Source of the DNA: Oscheius sp. JU75
Lineage: Eukaryota > Nematoda > Chromadorea > Rhabditida > Rhabditidae
Direction: 5' to 3'
Assembly: GCA_037178855.1 (NCBI GenBank)
Contig: JASJZC010000001.1
Location: 6,200,001 to 6,264,000 of the forward strand
Length of the DNA: 64,000 nt
The position numbers and the translations under genes were made by a program. Shown here in pieces: positions 1 through 13,600 of the stretch. Position 1 is the first letter of the stretch. Each line of letters starts with the position of its first letter. The notes under the pieces were generated by a model. It was not told the DNA's origin. It ran no database searches and saw only the letters and a program-made list of their open reading frames with translations.

Positions 1-1430
1 GAGCATCAACAAGAGGGACAGATAATTCCCCGCTCATTTCCTTGCTCGATTGAACATTTTCCAGCTTGATGATCTTCTACAAAGTTGTAGTTTTTGATCA
101 GCTTGATAAGTTTGCAGAACACCGGAAAATCAGGAAATGCAATGTTGAGCACTTAAAAGGTCGCGAGAGCCCAGACTTGTTTGTGTTATTAGTCCAACTG
201 TACAGGGTTCTCAATCGGATGAATTAACAAATTCTCGGAGTGATTACTTCGAAATGTTTGCTGTTTCAAGACGAAAGAAGGGTACAGACTGAAGCCATAT
301 AGATTTAGCAAGAAGGTTTTCTCGAAAAGTTGTGTTGTGAGGAGATGATGCGAATGTGGCAGGAAGATAATTAAGCGTCGGCTTCTCTCTTCCTCCCGAA
401 GACCAATTAGCTTCATCTCGAAGACACAGAGAGAGAGAAGGGGGAGACCAACTATCGACCTATCGATGGCTCAAAGACAGGTGTGTATCTACTGCCCAGG
501 TGCAAATGAAGTTAGAGCGGGAAAGCGCGTTTAATTTGTAGAGAGAGGCCTTTTAAATTAGGCAACATCGATTACGAGGAGCGGTTGTGAGAGACGGGGT
601 ATAAGTGGACACGGGTGAAACAAACAGGACCGAGAGTCATAAAAGAACCGCGAGCCGATTGCTGTGTGCCAACCACAATTTATGAGGTAATGAGCATGGA
701 GGAGGAGAAGATATTGCTATGTCAAGAAGAATATAAGGAGGCTTAGAGATCTTCGAGAGCCGGGTGGATCATCTCTCAGTTGACTACAACAGCGCTAGGA
801 AATACCTATGTCCGATCGTTAGGATGAATGGGATCCATTCTGAGATTTGTATTTGCTCTGTGAGACATAATACTGCGTCAGTGAGTTATAGAAGCGAGTT
901 CCAGTGAACCGTTACGGGGAATGAGGCACGAAGGGGGGGGAGAGTAAAAGTCAGAGAATTTCCCACGCAAGACGTCACCGACTTATCAGTAGTGACATGC
1001 ATCAGTGCTTATAACATAAGAAATAGTTAATGTAAGCGGTAGTGCCTCAAACTGAGGCACAGTGAATCTGTCCCCAATCTCTCCTAGTCGATCGACTACC
1101 ATGTACTCTCGTTGTACAAAAGTTTACAAACTTAAATAAGGGACACAATCCACAGCTGCTGAAAGAGGGCTTTACATAGTCAATTCAAAAAAGTAGATGA
1201 TAAACCATGATGAACCTTTAGTAGAGTAGGTACTAGAAGTAAAGCCGGAAAGTGCAAAGCTATGAGTGAAGGCACAACCTGCTTTCGGTCATTAACAAAC
1301 GAAGGCAATTGTTCTTCTTGCTCTCTGAAAGAACCTCTGAAGACTTCAGAGTTCAACAAGGCCTGCCAATAAATCAGATTCTCTGGTAAGGTTCCGCTGT
1401 GTCCCCACAAAGAGTTAAAATTGAACCCAC

Positions 1431-4400
1431 CTCGAGCCGAAGAACCTGCTTGCAGACTTGCTTGTAGGCCCAATGCCAGAGCTGCTGAAGATTCCTCTTC
1501 TCGTCCTCCTCCACAATCGTTTGACTGCAATTTATGTGTCTATTTGACGAACTCTTCCACGATGAAAGTTCTCGCAAATTCGAAACATGCCAATACTCAC
1601 TGTGCAGTACTATTGGCACAGTGAGTAGTCAGACTGAGTTATAGAGCAGTAACAAGAGGCGCCACCCTCGGTCTAAGGGTCCCAATCGATCCCAGCTCAG
1701 TTCAACCATGGGCTATTTCCTTCACCAAGGTCGGTATAAATTTGGCAATGCCACAAAGCCAGTATCTAACAGTGGTTGAGCAGCTTCGAAAGTTCCCGTC
1801 CCTCTTACATGGCCACTTTCACTTACTGTGCAATATCTGTTCTAGTCTCCTGTACCGCCTCTGGTTTATCGATACTAGGCTGTCGACTGTCGTCAGTCTC
1901 TTTGTCTGCATGGTAGGCCTCGTCCATCTTCCTTTGAGTCTCCTCTTCTGCCCGACGCCATTCTTCCTCTTCCCTCCAGCGTTCCTCATCCTGACTCGTC
2001 CCTTGTCTGTACGGGTCCTGAACATGTTCGTCCTGGACACTGTCGTAGCGCCAGCTATGTCCGGACGGGTCATTCTCGTAGTACAGAACCGGGTCGTGGC
2101 TTGGACTACTGTCGTACCGTCGCTGTACCGGTTCCGGGACACTGTCGTATCGTCGTTCTAGTGATTCCTCCTGATAGTCGTCCAGCACGGAACCAGTAGG
2201 GAAATCCTCGTAATGGTTCCTGTCATCGTTGTGCTGCTCGTAGTCCCTCGGCTCCTCTTCTGTATACGCGTGCTCTGGATGTATTGTCTCGTCTCTAGAA
2301 GACCGCCACGAGTGCTGTTTGCTGAATTTGGACGAGGTTAGGACTCAATTAGTAAATGGGCAACTCACTCTAGTTGCGAACCGCGTGGCCGACTCACATA
2401 TGACAGAGGATCCGCCGTGTTTTCAGACCAGTAGTCCCTGAAATTTAATAAAACAATACTTTTCCATAACAGTTCAACATCACATGTCTTCCTTGTTTAA
2501 TAAATTTTTAATCCCGGCGTGACGGTACGGGTTCGACCTTGTCTGCCAAGATTGGAGAGAGTTTTTTTTAGGGTGTGCCCTAACAACATTGGAAAGAACT
2601 GAACTGGCTTCTGAGACAGTACAAGTGAGAAGTTGACTCTTTCTACCAGATGCTGTGTTAGGGGGGCTCGGATTTGCTATGATTCAGGGAGAGTTCTGTT
2701 TGGCGAACGATATGGTATCAGAGGCAAAGTACCCAGACGGTGTTTCCAGTACAACTTAATGATTATCCTTTTGACTGTATAAATTTTTATGTCTCTGACT
2801 TCATTCATACCGTCTCGGTACTCTTGCAAAATACTGCTAGAAGTATACCGCCATCCCAAGTGGATCTCAAACCCATCTCCTAGCTGATCGATACGAAAGA
2901 AACGGAACGTTTTAGTCTTTCCCACCGGTCGAAAAGCCATCTAATGCAGAGCCAGCGCGGCATGCGAAAGTCGAGAAGAGACTATGGGGGCGCGTTGTCG
3001 ATAGAATGCGTCGTCATAAATATACCGATGGATCAAAAACACGTCACCCCAAAACCTACCCCTCGTAGTAGCGACCATCCTCGTAGCCGGGATTGTGCTC
3101 AAACTCCATCTCCTCCTCTGGGTCGTCCTTGTACCCGTTGGCGCCATACCCTATTACTCATGGTTTCGGATTAAAGGACTACAAATACCGTAATCATGAT
3201 GACGACTGCTAGATGGTCGAGCATAATCGTCCTCATAGTGGGGATAGTCGTCCACTGGTGACGGCGTCTTGAAGCGCTTCGTCTCGTCGTCTGAAGAATG
3301 TCGATTGTCTGAACAAAAATACCGATACCGTAGTCGTAGTGATTGTATTCGTCGTGTCGTGCGTGATAGGCGTCCTCCTCGTCCTCGTAGCTGGCCTGCA
3401 GCGTCTTAAATTGCGTAAGAATTATCACCTTCCTCTGTCTGGTTGTAAGGGAAAAGGCAAAGACTCACTGTGGCCGGGTGGTGATGGTGTCTGCTCGGAT
3501 GCAGATGACTGTCCCACCTGCAATTGGGAGTTAGGCTTTGACAAGAAATGAGTGTAGAGCGCTGTCAGCTCATTTACTGATTATGATTTAGTCCATAAGC
3601 TTAGTCACCTCCATAAGTTTGTTCAGTTGAAACTCGACCTGTTGGAGCTTGTCCTACTTTCGGGCATACTATTTATGATAAACTCACTGATGTGCCGAGC
3701 TGTTCTGCTGATGGTGAATCGGAAAGGAGACGTCGGAAGTGTAGTCGCTGTCCTCGGACACCCCTGAATGGAAGGGCGCCCTCGGAGGCGCCTGATAACC
3801 TATGTGCTCTTCTATTTGGCTGTTCAATGCTTGCAGCTTCGCCTGGATCTCCTCGATGTCGCCCGACTGAGCATCTGAAACCCTCCATTTTCTTAGAGAC
3901 CGGAGAAAAAGAGTGTGTTGTGTGTGTCATGTGGCTAATTGGTTCCGCCACACTTTTTTGGACTTTGTGTCTGCTGCGCGGGAGACGAGGAGGGACCAAC
4001 ACACACACATGCTTCTTAGCAACAAGGCGCCAATTACGCAAAAGGACCCAGTGTTTTAGAAGGAGGGGTGCCTCCCGGCGTGTGTCGACAAGTGGACGGC
4101 TCGATAATAAATGCACAGGGTTTATGACTACGGGCTCGACAGCTCTTTCTCTCCAGGGCTCTGATTTTGGAGGTCGGAAGGAAAGTTCCTGGAAAAATAG
4201 GCGACCAATGGAGTGCGAACCAACCATGAACATGAAACTTGGTCAGTTGAGCCTAATTTTCGGACCAATATGGCGTGTAAAGGATATCTTAGACATTACA
4301 GTCGAATTTCGTTTGTTGCGAATTTCATTTGTTGGGGCCTAGCTAGCATTAAAAACTCAGACAAGAGATTCGTAACTATAAGGCGACCAAGAATATAAAT

Positions 4401-7400
4401 ATAAGAAACTTGATACAGAAAGCTAAAAATACAAGATCAGGAAAAATATATATCGACAGAAAAGTATTTTTGGAGCTCCATTGCTCTATTACAAAAAATA
4501 GATACCGCTACAGGCGGAACATTAAATATCTTTACTATCTAAAGGGCGATGGTATCTGTGATAGACTTTGTCTATTTGTTTGTTAATTTGTCCGTGGCCA
4601 CGAATCAGAAGCGAGAACATATTGGCAATTAGTTAATTCCAAGAGTTTGCAAGTTAACTTGAAAGTTTTATAGTACCAAAAAGCTCCCAGTGACTTCACT
4701 GGGACAATAGCAAAGTTTTAGAGCTCTTCCAAAGTTAACTTTTCATCCAATTTAGGCAATAGCCGTTTTTGAACAACAATACTTCTGGACAACGTAATTG
4801 GCTCGATTCTGGTCAGTGGCCACGGAAAACAAACAAACAAATAAACAGAATCCGCCACAGAAACCATCGTGCTTTAGATAGTAGAGATGTGACTTCGGGC
4901 GTTAGCGACCTCGAGCAGTAAAACTCTGGGAGAAAGAGTCTTTTTATGTCTCGTACAGCCGGCACGAGAGGGAAAAATTGACGAGAAAATGATAGGAGAG
5001 TCTCAAGGCGGTCATTATTCGTCAAAAAATAGTAATCGGTAGACAGAGGGGGCAGGAGCAATTTGTGATACATCGCTTGGATGACCAGAAGAACGGGAGG
5101 GCCCACACATAAATCAAGTCGACAAAGGGCACTCGTCTGTGCCAAATGGCATCTCTCTCTCTCTGCCTTGGAAGCCAGAGCCTGGAAGGCCTTGATTTGT
5201 CGACGCCTCCCGGGAAACGGAGACGGCTTGTCAATGGGCCCTAGGGTAGATTTTCTGCCGGGAGAGACAAAATCGAAAGAAGGAAATGAACCTTAGAGGC
5301 TGACTCACACGCAACAAGAGCTAGATAGAGAGAGAGAGGGGGAATCTGCCCTTGCGACAGATCAATCCCCAAATCAAATTTTCTTCGAGCTGCTACGTCG
5401 AAAAGCGCAGACTCTTTTTAGTCCCATTGGGGATATTATTAGGATGCCTGAGGTAGCATGAGAAATTCTGAGAGTAATCGGGATTGCTATTAGTGATGTC
5501 AGATTTTCTCAGCTCCATCCCCGCTTCCGTTATCTACGCTTTCATCGCAGACTAAAAGTTATGGCTTAGACCTGATGAAGCGCAGGAAGTGGCCTGAACG
5601 AAAAGTTTTCTAAAGGTTCTAGAGTTAGTCAAGAAAGTACACCAAGGTTCGGTCAGAGATAATGTCATTTTGGTACCGATTAACAGGATAGAAAAGTACA
5701 CAGTTTAAGAATCAGGTACTGTCTGAGTGCTTCTTGAAAAGGGAGACAAATTGACGCAGTGACAAGAGTTGCTTGCATCAATCTATAAGGATCCCAAATA
5801 TGATATCCAGCCAAGGCTTCTATTCGAAGGTCGATGAATGATTATTGCGCAATATTCCTTTTCTGACTGATTTCAAAACCAGGAACCCAAATAATAAGCT
5901 AGTAAAGGTTGAAACTGATATTCAGCTGGCAGAGGAAATTTACTAAGCGCTAAAGCAGAGGATCAGTCAAGCCATATTCCAAATATCAGGTTGACTCATT
6001 CCCTATTTCAACTGGTATCTGTTTGGGTATTCAAGAGTCAGCACAGGAATAGGTAGAGGGCAAGATCTTTCATACTAGTCAAGTCCACTTCAAGAAGTTG
6101 AGATCAGCTGTATCTTCTTTCCCACCCCTAATTGGACCTATTCGCTTCAGAAGAGCGAGAGCCTCTCGAACACTCATTAGTGCCACTGCGGAAATAGTCA
6201 TTGGCTCTAAGAACTAATATGTACAGGAAGGAGTCTGAGTTAGAGAGAATAGGAAAAAGCTAAGACCCTCTCCTCGCGCAATGGAGAGAACTCATCATCG
6301 GGCAGAGAGGCATAAATTCTCAATGAGACGCCACTCTCTCCCGAGGACTTGTGGTCCTGATGAATGAAAAACAGGGAAACCAACCGTAGGGCAGCTCAAA
6401 GCGGACGTCGACGAGCAGATTGTGGCCTGTAGGACCGCGAGTGCCGATTGTCTGACCGTTGCGCGTCTCGAGATCGTGGTCCATTTGGAACCATTTACCT
6501 TCGCCGGCTGAGACGCTGAAAAGAGATTGAATGATTTAAAAACTGTAAACTGCTAGCGTAACCACGAGGTTATTGTTTAATCACGCAGAATACAATTAAA
6601 CTAATGACTGTTTTTGATAGAAGGGTGTGCAACAAAATAAAAAAAGGAACAGGATGATCAATATAGTGGTTTAGTGTCTGACAGGGAATGGGGATAAAAT
6701 GTCTGTGTCAAGAACCTGGTTCAAATAACAAGAAGAGGAAGAAACGTTCTGCCGTCTTTTCATTCCCTGACAGGGTCCCTTTAACACAGCTATTCTCTGC
6801 CCAGTTTTTCCAAGCTACACTTTTTCTGCTTCGGTATAGGATGCACAGGATCTCGTACTGCTTAATCTGTCAGACTAATGTACGAGTATATTAGAAGTGG
6901 GACAGCAAATGATTTAAGAGGTCGGAAAGAAAGTTAAAGAGACGAAGATAGGGACTTTTAACTATAGAAGCCCTTTCGTAACAGCGGTGATTATTGTGAC
7001 ATTTGTGTACTTTACAATTCACGTTCTAATTGTGCTTTCTGCCGTTTAAAAAACATAGATGATTCTATAATTGACACATATGATTTGCTCGCTATCTAGT
7101 TCTAAATGCCCAAAAGTCTGTGTGTATGTGTCTGTCGGAAGCCCTAATTGCCAATTTTTCAGTTAATTTGTGACAGCAATTACTTACTCTTTGCAAGTCA
7201 AGTCAGTTTGGGAGATGCGTCTCTGGGAGAACACTGTTCCTATCACGGTAGCTCAACTGGAACAGCATCTACCTGTCACAAGCCCCAACGGAACATCAGC
7301 CAAACGTGTCAGGAACTGAGGTTATCTTTATCCCAACAATCTATCGCGTATTTTTCTCATTATCCAAAACATGAACTCGTTAGTTCCTCGCTGCTTATTC

Positions 7401-10400
7401 GTATGCGAAAACTGATACCAACAGATGTTTTATGGATGACGCTCTCACACGGGAAGCGAACCCTCACACGTTCCTGTTTGTTCTTCTGGTCCCGGCCCTT
7501 TAAAAACATACCTGTATTTGATCTCTGTCAGAGGAAGATAATGGACACCGATAAGCTTGTCCCAGAGAACGCCCTTGGACCACAACTCGAGAACCATGCC
7601 CTCGTCGATCCTGTTCGTCTCGCTTAAGTTTTTTTTCTAATCAATACACCAAAGTCTAGTCTTACAAGATGAATTCCTGCTCCCATGCTGGCTGGTTCCC
7701 TCTCACTGTAGCAGTTGTGGATTTGACGTTTTGAAGTTTGACCGTGACGTAGGTGTTGAACTCGTCTAAAGAGACGGTTTCTTCCCCATTTCCTCTTTCC
7801 GGAGAAGGCCAAGAGTCATCTCAGGGAGAGCCGGCTAATAACAGCTCTCGGCCGGAGCAATTTGGCCATTGGGCCCCCGAATTCAGAAAACAAAGCACTG
7901 GACACGCTAGTGACGAAAAAAGGAAATTGATGGTCAGGGGGGAGGATCGAAAAGTGGGAAGGAAGTTTATGTATGAAGGGAAGTTCAGGCAACCCACAGA
8001 AAAAGTCTCTTTACTAAAAAAGTGCAATATCTTTCTGTATGTCTGTACACCGTCAGTGGCAAAGGAGGCTGAAAAAACGCAATGTCGCTGAGCCATAAAT
8101 CTGAACAACATAGGTTGGACTCCATCAATAGAAATAAGAATAGGAAATTTAAAAAAATTGCTAAGAGTCCTAGAAACACAAATTCGGAGCTCTGAGATGA
8201 TACCGCTCGGCTGTGATTACTCCGATACAGCACGGGTGAGAAATGAACAGATAGGATTCAAAGATGGTATGGATGAATTTATCCACATTAAGCGACAATA
8301 CAATGTCCTATCATACCGTAGTGTCTCCCGCTCGTTCTGACCACAAATGCTTTGCCTTAGCTCATAGAAATTTAAATCCTTTCTGATATAAAAATAGAAC
8401 AGCTGACTCTTTCCCTGAATTTTCTCCCCCCTTTCAAAACTCCTCACTCCGGAAATTGACTGGCTGGCGATGGTTGGAGATGATAGACGCGTTTCTGCTC
8501 TCCCTGGGTATCCGTCATCCGTCTGTTTCCGGAGTGAAGAGATGTGTCCGATAATGGAGGCCTTAGGTTGCATACACTCCAAACATTCCCAATTATAATG
8601 AGTCCCGGAAGTGGTTCTTCAAAACATTGTTACGTTTATTTTCAACGTGGAATCAGAGCGTGTCTGGACGAAGTTAAAAAGAGAGAGACTTTACGTAGTT
8701 TCCGGTGCCTTCGGCTCTGTGGCATCCCCAAGAGCTAGTCCGATTCCGGAGAGGAAATGTCCATCTATTGGTGGGGGCCTACAGAGGACAAAAGAGCTTA
8801 GCAAGATGTAAAGAAGCTATGGCGGAATCATGGTCCGGGGTAAAGATCAGAGGAAAGGCTAAACAACTGAATTATATAAAAGGAAGTTTAATGCCTGGAC
8901 GCTTGTCAGAAGGTGTTTTGGTAAACAAAGAGAGGGTCTATACGTTCTTGGAAAGTTACAACAAGGACGAATTCATAGGGATCGTGAGAACTAACAGTTT
9001 TATTTATTCGCCTCACGAATGATAATAGGAGTGTAAAAAATAGGTGAATCTCGGTGGTTTAGCTTAGAGCTGTTTGTCCACCCTTAAGCCAAAAATTTAA
9101 AATTGAACTGGCTGTCAGACATGAGGGTCCCGATTCTTATTATTCGAAAGCTCGGGCAGTCATTACGATACAAATTCCTCCTTGCGTGTTTTTATACATA
9201 TATCTATTAAATATATCTTTGACAGTAATCACTAGAATTTATACCCCATTCACACGTTATTTACAGTTTACCTCTCGTTGATTCATAGATTGCCCGAAGT
9301 ACAGCTGTCAGAAAATGTGATTGTTTTTATGTTATGGCGAGAATGAGATTGAGAACTGGCTCTACTTCCGTCTGTTCTTTGGCTCTGAACTACCCTAGAG
9401 GGCTCCCCTGACTCTCGTTGTCGCCGTTCGCGGTTATTGCCCGAAGGCAAGTGACAGACACAAAATGAGATCAGGCCCCTTCAAAAAGAACTCGGTTGTT
9501 TTCCCCACTCCCCCTCTCGGTTTTTAATATCGTGTGAATTGAAGAATCATTTTCCCGTCGGAATATTGTCCTACGTAGCGCGAACTTCACCCACAAACGT
9601 ATGTGTGGAGAAACTGGATACGTAGCTCCGATAAAATCCGTACATATCACCCGGAAGACTGGCAGGCCAGAATTTCATTACGGGGTGCATCCGGCGAACC
9701 AAAGCACTGGGAGAGAGGGAGTTCTGAACGGAATGAATGACGTTTTCCTTGGGTCAGCACTCTGAACTAGTCCTAAAGAATTGGGTGCAAAGATTAGTGA
9801 GGTCAAAATCTGTTGCAAGAATTACAGAAAAAAAAAATTAGCGATGAGTGGTAGAATGTAGGGGTCGTGAAAGATGGAGTTCTGGGGCAAAGATAGAAAA
9901 AATCTGGCTGGCTTGGCCGTATTAGCTGGTTTGGAAAAAGTATTTTTGAATAGGTCGATGTTTGACCTTTGCCAGGTAATTTACATTTTACCTTAATATT
10001 AATTAAATTGGTGAAATTTATATTGGAACTTGTTTGAGAATTGTTCTGTCTCGAGCCAACTACAAACTCTCCCTCAGATCTCTTTGCCCGTTCAATAGTT
10101 TGCAGAAAAAAAAACACAATTTTAAACAGTGACAGTAAACAAAAGGATATAAATAACTAGGAATATACTCAAAATGTTCAACAAAAATCAAGGAATAGGA
10201 AAATGCCCCATATTCGAGTGAAATAGTCCGGCTCTAGATTTTTAATGAACTCGAAGGGAACACAAGTTCAAAAAAGCGAATTCCTTCGAGAAGACGAAGG
10301 GAAATAGTTCAATGCACTTTCGGACAGATTAGAACAGTTTAAGAAGCTACCTAATCCGCCTGAAGGTCGAAAAAGAGCGGTTATTTGACGTGTTGTTTGT

Positions 10401-10676
10401 GGAAAGGGAGGATATTTGAAAGTGTGGGAATAATCCGTAGGAGACAAAAAGAAGGAAATAGAGAATATATAGCCTCGTTATTAGCCGGCTTTTTCCCTGT
10501 CTCTTGATCTCCAGCGTCCTTTTGAGCCACGAAGAGAGTTCCAGAATCACACACACTCACCGACGACGCCTTGGAGTCGAGCCTTCTTGACTGAAACAAC
10601 GACAGTTAACATCGGATCTGTCTGTATCGGTAGTAGGTCCATGCAGGGACTCACTCGTCACGCATAGCAGCGACAT
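1431..10676 (-). CDS. unc-13: UNC-13/Munc13 homologue, N-terminal part (C2A domain); 3' end lies outside the window
   Basis: Presynaptic priming factor family. Thirteen exons can be joined in frame: 10655-10676, 10561-10590, 7666-7765, 7512-7622, 6385-6515, 3688-3874, 3469-3517, 3329-3404, 3189-3308, 3060-3150, 2369-2437, 1827-2321 and 1431-1524 (last donor could instead be at 1446). They give 525 residues. The start MSLLCV followed by KKARLQG matches the start of Munc13-1; residues about 1-131 form the C2A domain ([35 protein letters not shown]). A coiled-coil-like stretch and [13 protein letters not shown] follow, then a long disordered region rich in Asp, Glu, Arg and Tyr with repeated RRYDS. 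C2A in the family binds RIM and dimerises. C1, C2B and MUN should lie to the left of base 1. One intron (3309-3328) is only 20 nt. Introns 2 and 5 exceed 2 kb. Identification is firm; exon 7 and the last donor are less certain. Confidence 0.9.
3309..3328 (-). other. apparent 20-nt intron in unc-13
   Basis: Read on the minus strand this segment begins GTATCGG and ends TTTTTGTTCAG. Removing it joins an exon ending HYDY to one beginning [15 protein letters not shown] in one frame; without removal the frame shifts and the acidic Tyr-rich composition is lost. A one-base assembly error could mimic it. Confidence 0.55.
4566..4850. mobile_element. MITE-like element with terminal inverted repeats, inside unc-13 intron 5
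   Basis: Bases 4566-4601 and 4816-4850 are imperfect inverted repeats; read toward the outside each arm starts GTGGCCACGGA and continues into an A-rich CAAACAAATA tract. The interior includes a segment (4684-4800) that recurs at 13983-14105. No transposase frame is present. The arms place GTGGCCAC at the inner side, which is unusual for a simple MITE, so a foldback repeat is an alternative. Confidence 0.45.
4684..4803 (+). repeat. dispersed repeat A, copy 1
   Basis: About 120 bp alignable by eye to 13983-14105: both begin TCCCAGTGRCTTCACTGGGA (an 8-bp hairpin, TCCCAGTG/CACTGGGA), and both contain TTCTGAACAACA-like and ACTTCTGGACA stretches. Similarity is roughly 70 percent by eye. Confidence 0.6.
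7113..7260 (+). repeat. dispersed repeat B, copy 1
   Basis: Shares with 29747-29925 the ordered blocks GTCTGTGTGTRTGTGTCTGT, ATTGCCAAT, TTTGCAAGTCAAG and AGTCAGTTTGGGAGAT. It lies in unc-13 intron 4; the other copy lies in an intron of the MAGUK gene. No coding content. Confidence 0.6.
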
Positions 10677-13600
10677 CTCACACCGCCTCCTCCATCTGCA
10701 AAAGAGAGCCGAATTGAAGCTTGCGAAGGGGTGGGGACCGCGTCCGCGACACGCGACGCGATCCACAATCCCATTTATGTGTGTGTGAGTGTGGTGTGGG
10801 GACTCCCTCCCTTCTGGTCCCGACTTAACTTTGACCTACTTCTAACTGTCCTATCCTAGAAGTTTAGAGGACGACCCCGTCGCCTCGGAGACGCATCCAC
10901 CACCCCCTGTCTTTTTTTGTGGCTGCAGCCCGCACTGTGTCAATTAAGAGCTCTTTTTTGGGGGACAGACCTTGGATTCGTTTATGAATGCGGGGAAATA
11001 ATTGTGTCGTTCGAGAAGGGGAAAGTGTTTCAGCACATGTTTGTTCAATATTACGGGGAGTTGGAAACTCGAGTCGTTCTAGGTTGAGTCAAACTTGTAC
11101 TTTTGGGGAAGTTAGGAGTATTTGTATTTATGCTTTGTAGAACAGTAAAAATATGATCGACTACTTCTAAACTTGGGCGAAGTACTTATTGCAGATTGTA
11201 GGTGATCCCAGCTCATAACTTCCGATGACCTTGTTTTCAATGTTTGTAACTAAGCACAGAAGCTAGAAACTTACTGCGGGGGCCTAAGCCTAAGCTAAGA
11301 TTTAAATCGAAACTAAAAATGTTAAATTACTAGAATTGACCAAAAGTTGTTCCTGTTATGAACTTACGAAAAACGAAAGAGTTAAACGGTCAAGAAGCAA
11401 TTATCTTTTTCCTCTCGAGCCCCCATTCATTAATTTTCCGCTCGAAGTCTCATGGCTTTAACTAATTGTGTCTTTTCCTGACTCGACGCGCTCAGAGAAT
11501 TCGGAATTCGGGGGAAGCACATTAGCATATGTTTTCCGGGAGGTCAGCCAACAGACACAGAAGGGATGGGCAGCTTCAATTCGGCTCTTTTTAAAAAGAA
11601 AAGAGAGAATAAGAGAGAAAACACAAGGAAAGTGTAAATGTATTGAAAAGTAATCGGAGAGACGAAGTAGAACCTGAAAGAAGGAAATATATATGACAGA
11701 TACATGGAGAGAGAGTACAGAAAATAATTTAACGGTGGAAATGCTGAGGTCTTGGAACAAGGAACAAGGACTTATAGATTTATAGTTCTCCGGAGAAGTC
11801 GCCGAAGAACTTAATAACATGATAACCTACATTGCCTCAAACCATGTGGTGCTATGAATATCAGGAAAAAGTCATGATCAACCATGTTACACGCTCACCT
11901 GCGGATTCTAGGATCTCGCGGGTGAACAGACAAGCTGCAAAATATGTCTCTAGCAAGAATGAGAAGTTTGATTTAATAGTTGGACGACTTGCAAGATGAT
12001 AGCACAAAAAACCAATCTACATCAAAGGCGTTTAAAGATCGCAGCCGTATCTCTGGCACATTTTAAAAAAAAACAGCTCGTCTTTGGTCTACACTTTATT
12101 TACTGTGAAAAAGGTTTCTTTGGTTCTTGTAGCCGTAATGTATGCAAGCAAGATACAATTTATAAAAGTGGTAGTGATTCGAACGACAGTTTTGTAGTTT
12201 CAATTTTGGGACACAGTTGTAGAGAAAAGTTTGAAGCTAGCCTGTTTATGCTGTTTTCGGCAAAGCTGATAACTGAAAGAATAGTGAAATTCAGCTTCTC
12301 GATTAGTGATGTACATTTACAGCTGCTCGACAATGAGTATAAGACTCTTTTTATATCCAGGCTACACGTGAGGAACGTACGGATAAGAGGAGAAAGAACA
12401 GCCCTTCTAGATAGGTAATGAAGTTTGAATATATTTCGGGGGCAAACTAGAAAGATGTCTTTTACTGGGTATCACAGTTTAAGGGAAAGAGTAGGAAGTC
12501 CATCTATGATGTAAGGATCAACCCCTCTCATCAGATCAGGACACAAAAACGAAGTCAAATTACGCTAATCGTTTCAGAAACTTCCTTCTTAGGAAGCCTT
12601 GAGCGGGAAAGAGGGATTCCCATGGCTGGTAATAGGAGAGTAAATCCTCAAACGAGAGGAGGTCTCGGGTTGTTGCGAGATGAGTGAAATGGGGTATAGA
12701 GAGAAGGAGTCGAGGCTCCGGTTACAGGGACGACGAGATATAGCCTCAGGATGGAGGTGGATGTGGGTGGTGGACACGTCACTGGTCAACAAGAGGACAT
12801 AAATAAGTCAGTCAGTTTTTACCTATATTGTCAAAAAAAAAAATTTTGACTTCGAAAGATTAAACAGCTACCTGTCCCGTTTATTACTTCAAGAAGTTTC
12901 GCTGTTTTCTAGTTAGATCCGATCATTACAATTCAACTATCATTAGAAATTAAAGTAAAACCCAGAAAAAGATATAGCGAGTTCATTTGTCAGCCGAGTA
13001 TTGCACAAAAATGCACAATGGATAAAACATCATATTAAGAAGCTGTTACATACCGGGCTAAAAACAAATGTTATAATAAGAAGAATATATTGAGCGAACC
13101 CAAATGATACTAAATTGTAAGAAGAACTAAAAAAAATCCAAACGGAGGGAGCCGCCTGCCGAGCTACTACCCTATGATTGTACATAAACAGGGCTCGTCA
13201 TTTCTGGCCAATGGTTTTTCGGAGTTGCATCGATTTAAGTGAAACGCTTTACTCTCTTGGGACTCAAATATGCTCATACGACAAAACATGACTAGTGCAG
13301 AAAAGTTTGGCTACGGATCCACTGACTGTAAGCAATGGCAGTTTCTGAAATGGCTGCTGTAAGGATAGAGTGAAATCAGTAAATTTTGAGGAAATGTGAG
13401 AGATATTATGTGAAAATGGGATGAAATTATAATGGGATCTAGAGCAAATATTTGGGTATTGGAAGAGAGAAATAGGGAGAGAAGAACGCGTCAATCACAT
13501 GCGCCGGGAGGATGAAACGCGAGAACTGCCTTCGAGGTCCTGAGCAATTAGGAAGTGAGTCAAAAGGAGTCTTTTCTCTTCTCTCTTGAGAACATACGTG

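Noticed and set aside
2677..2940. Minus-strand 87-codon frame starting [10 protein letters not shown] inside the unc-13 gene
   Set aside because: The exon on either side (3060-3150 and 2369-2437) joins directly in phase across it, and the frame has no relation to UNC-13.
11996..12418. 140-codon plus-strand frame
   Set aside because: No domain, no splice context, AT-rich composition; treated as a chance frame in intergenic DNA.
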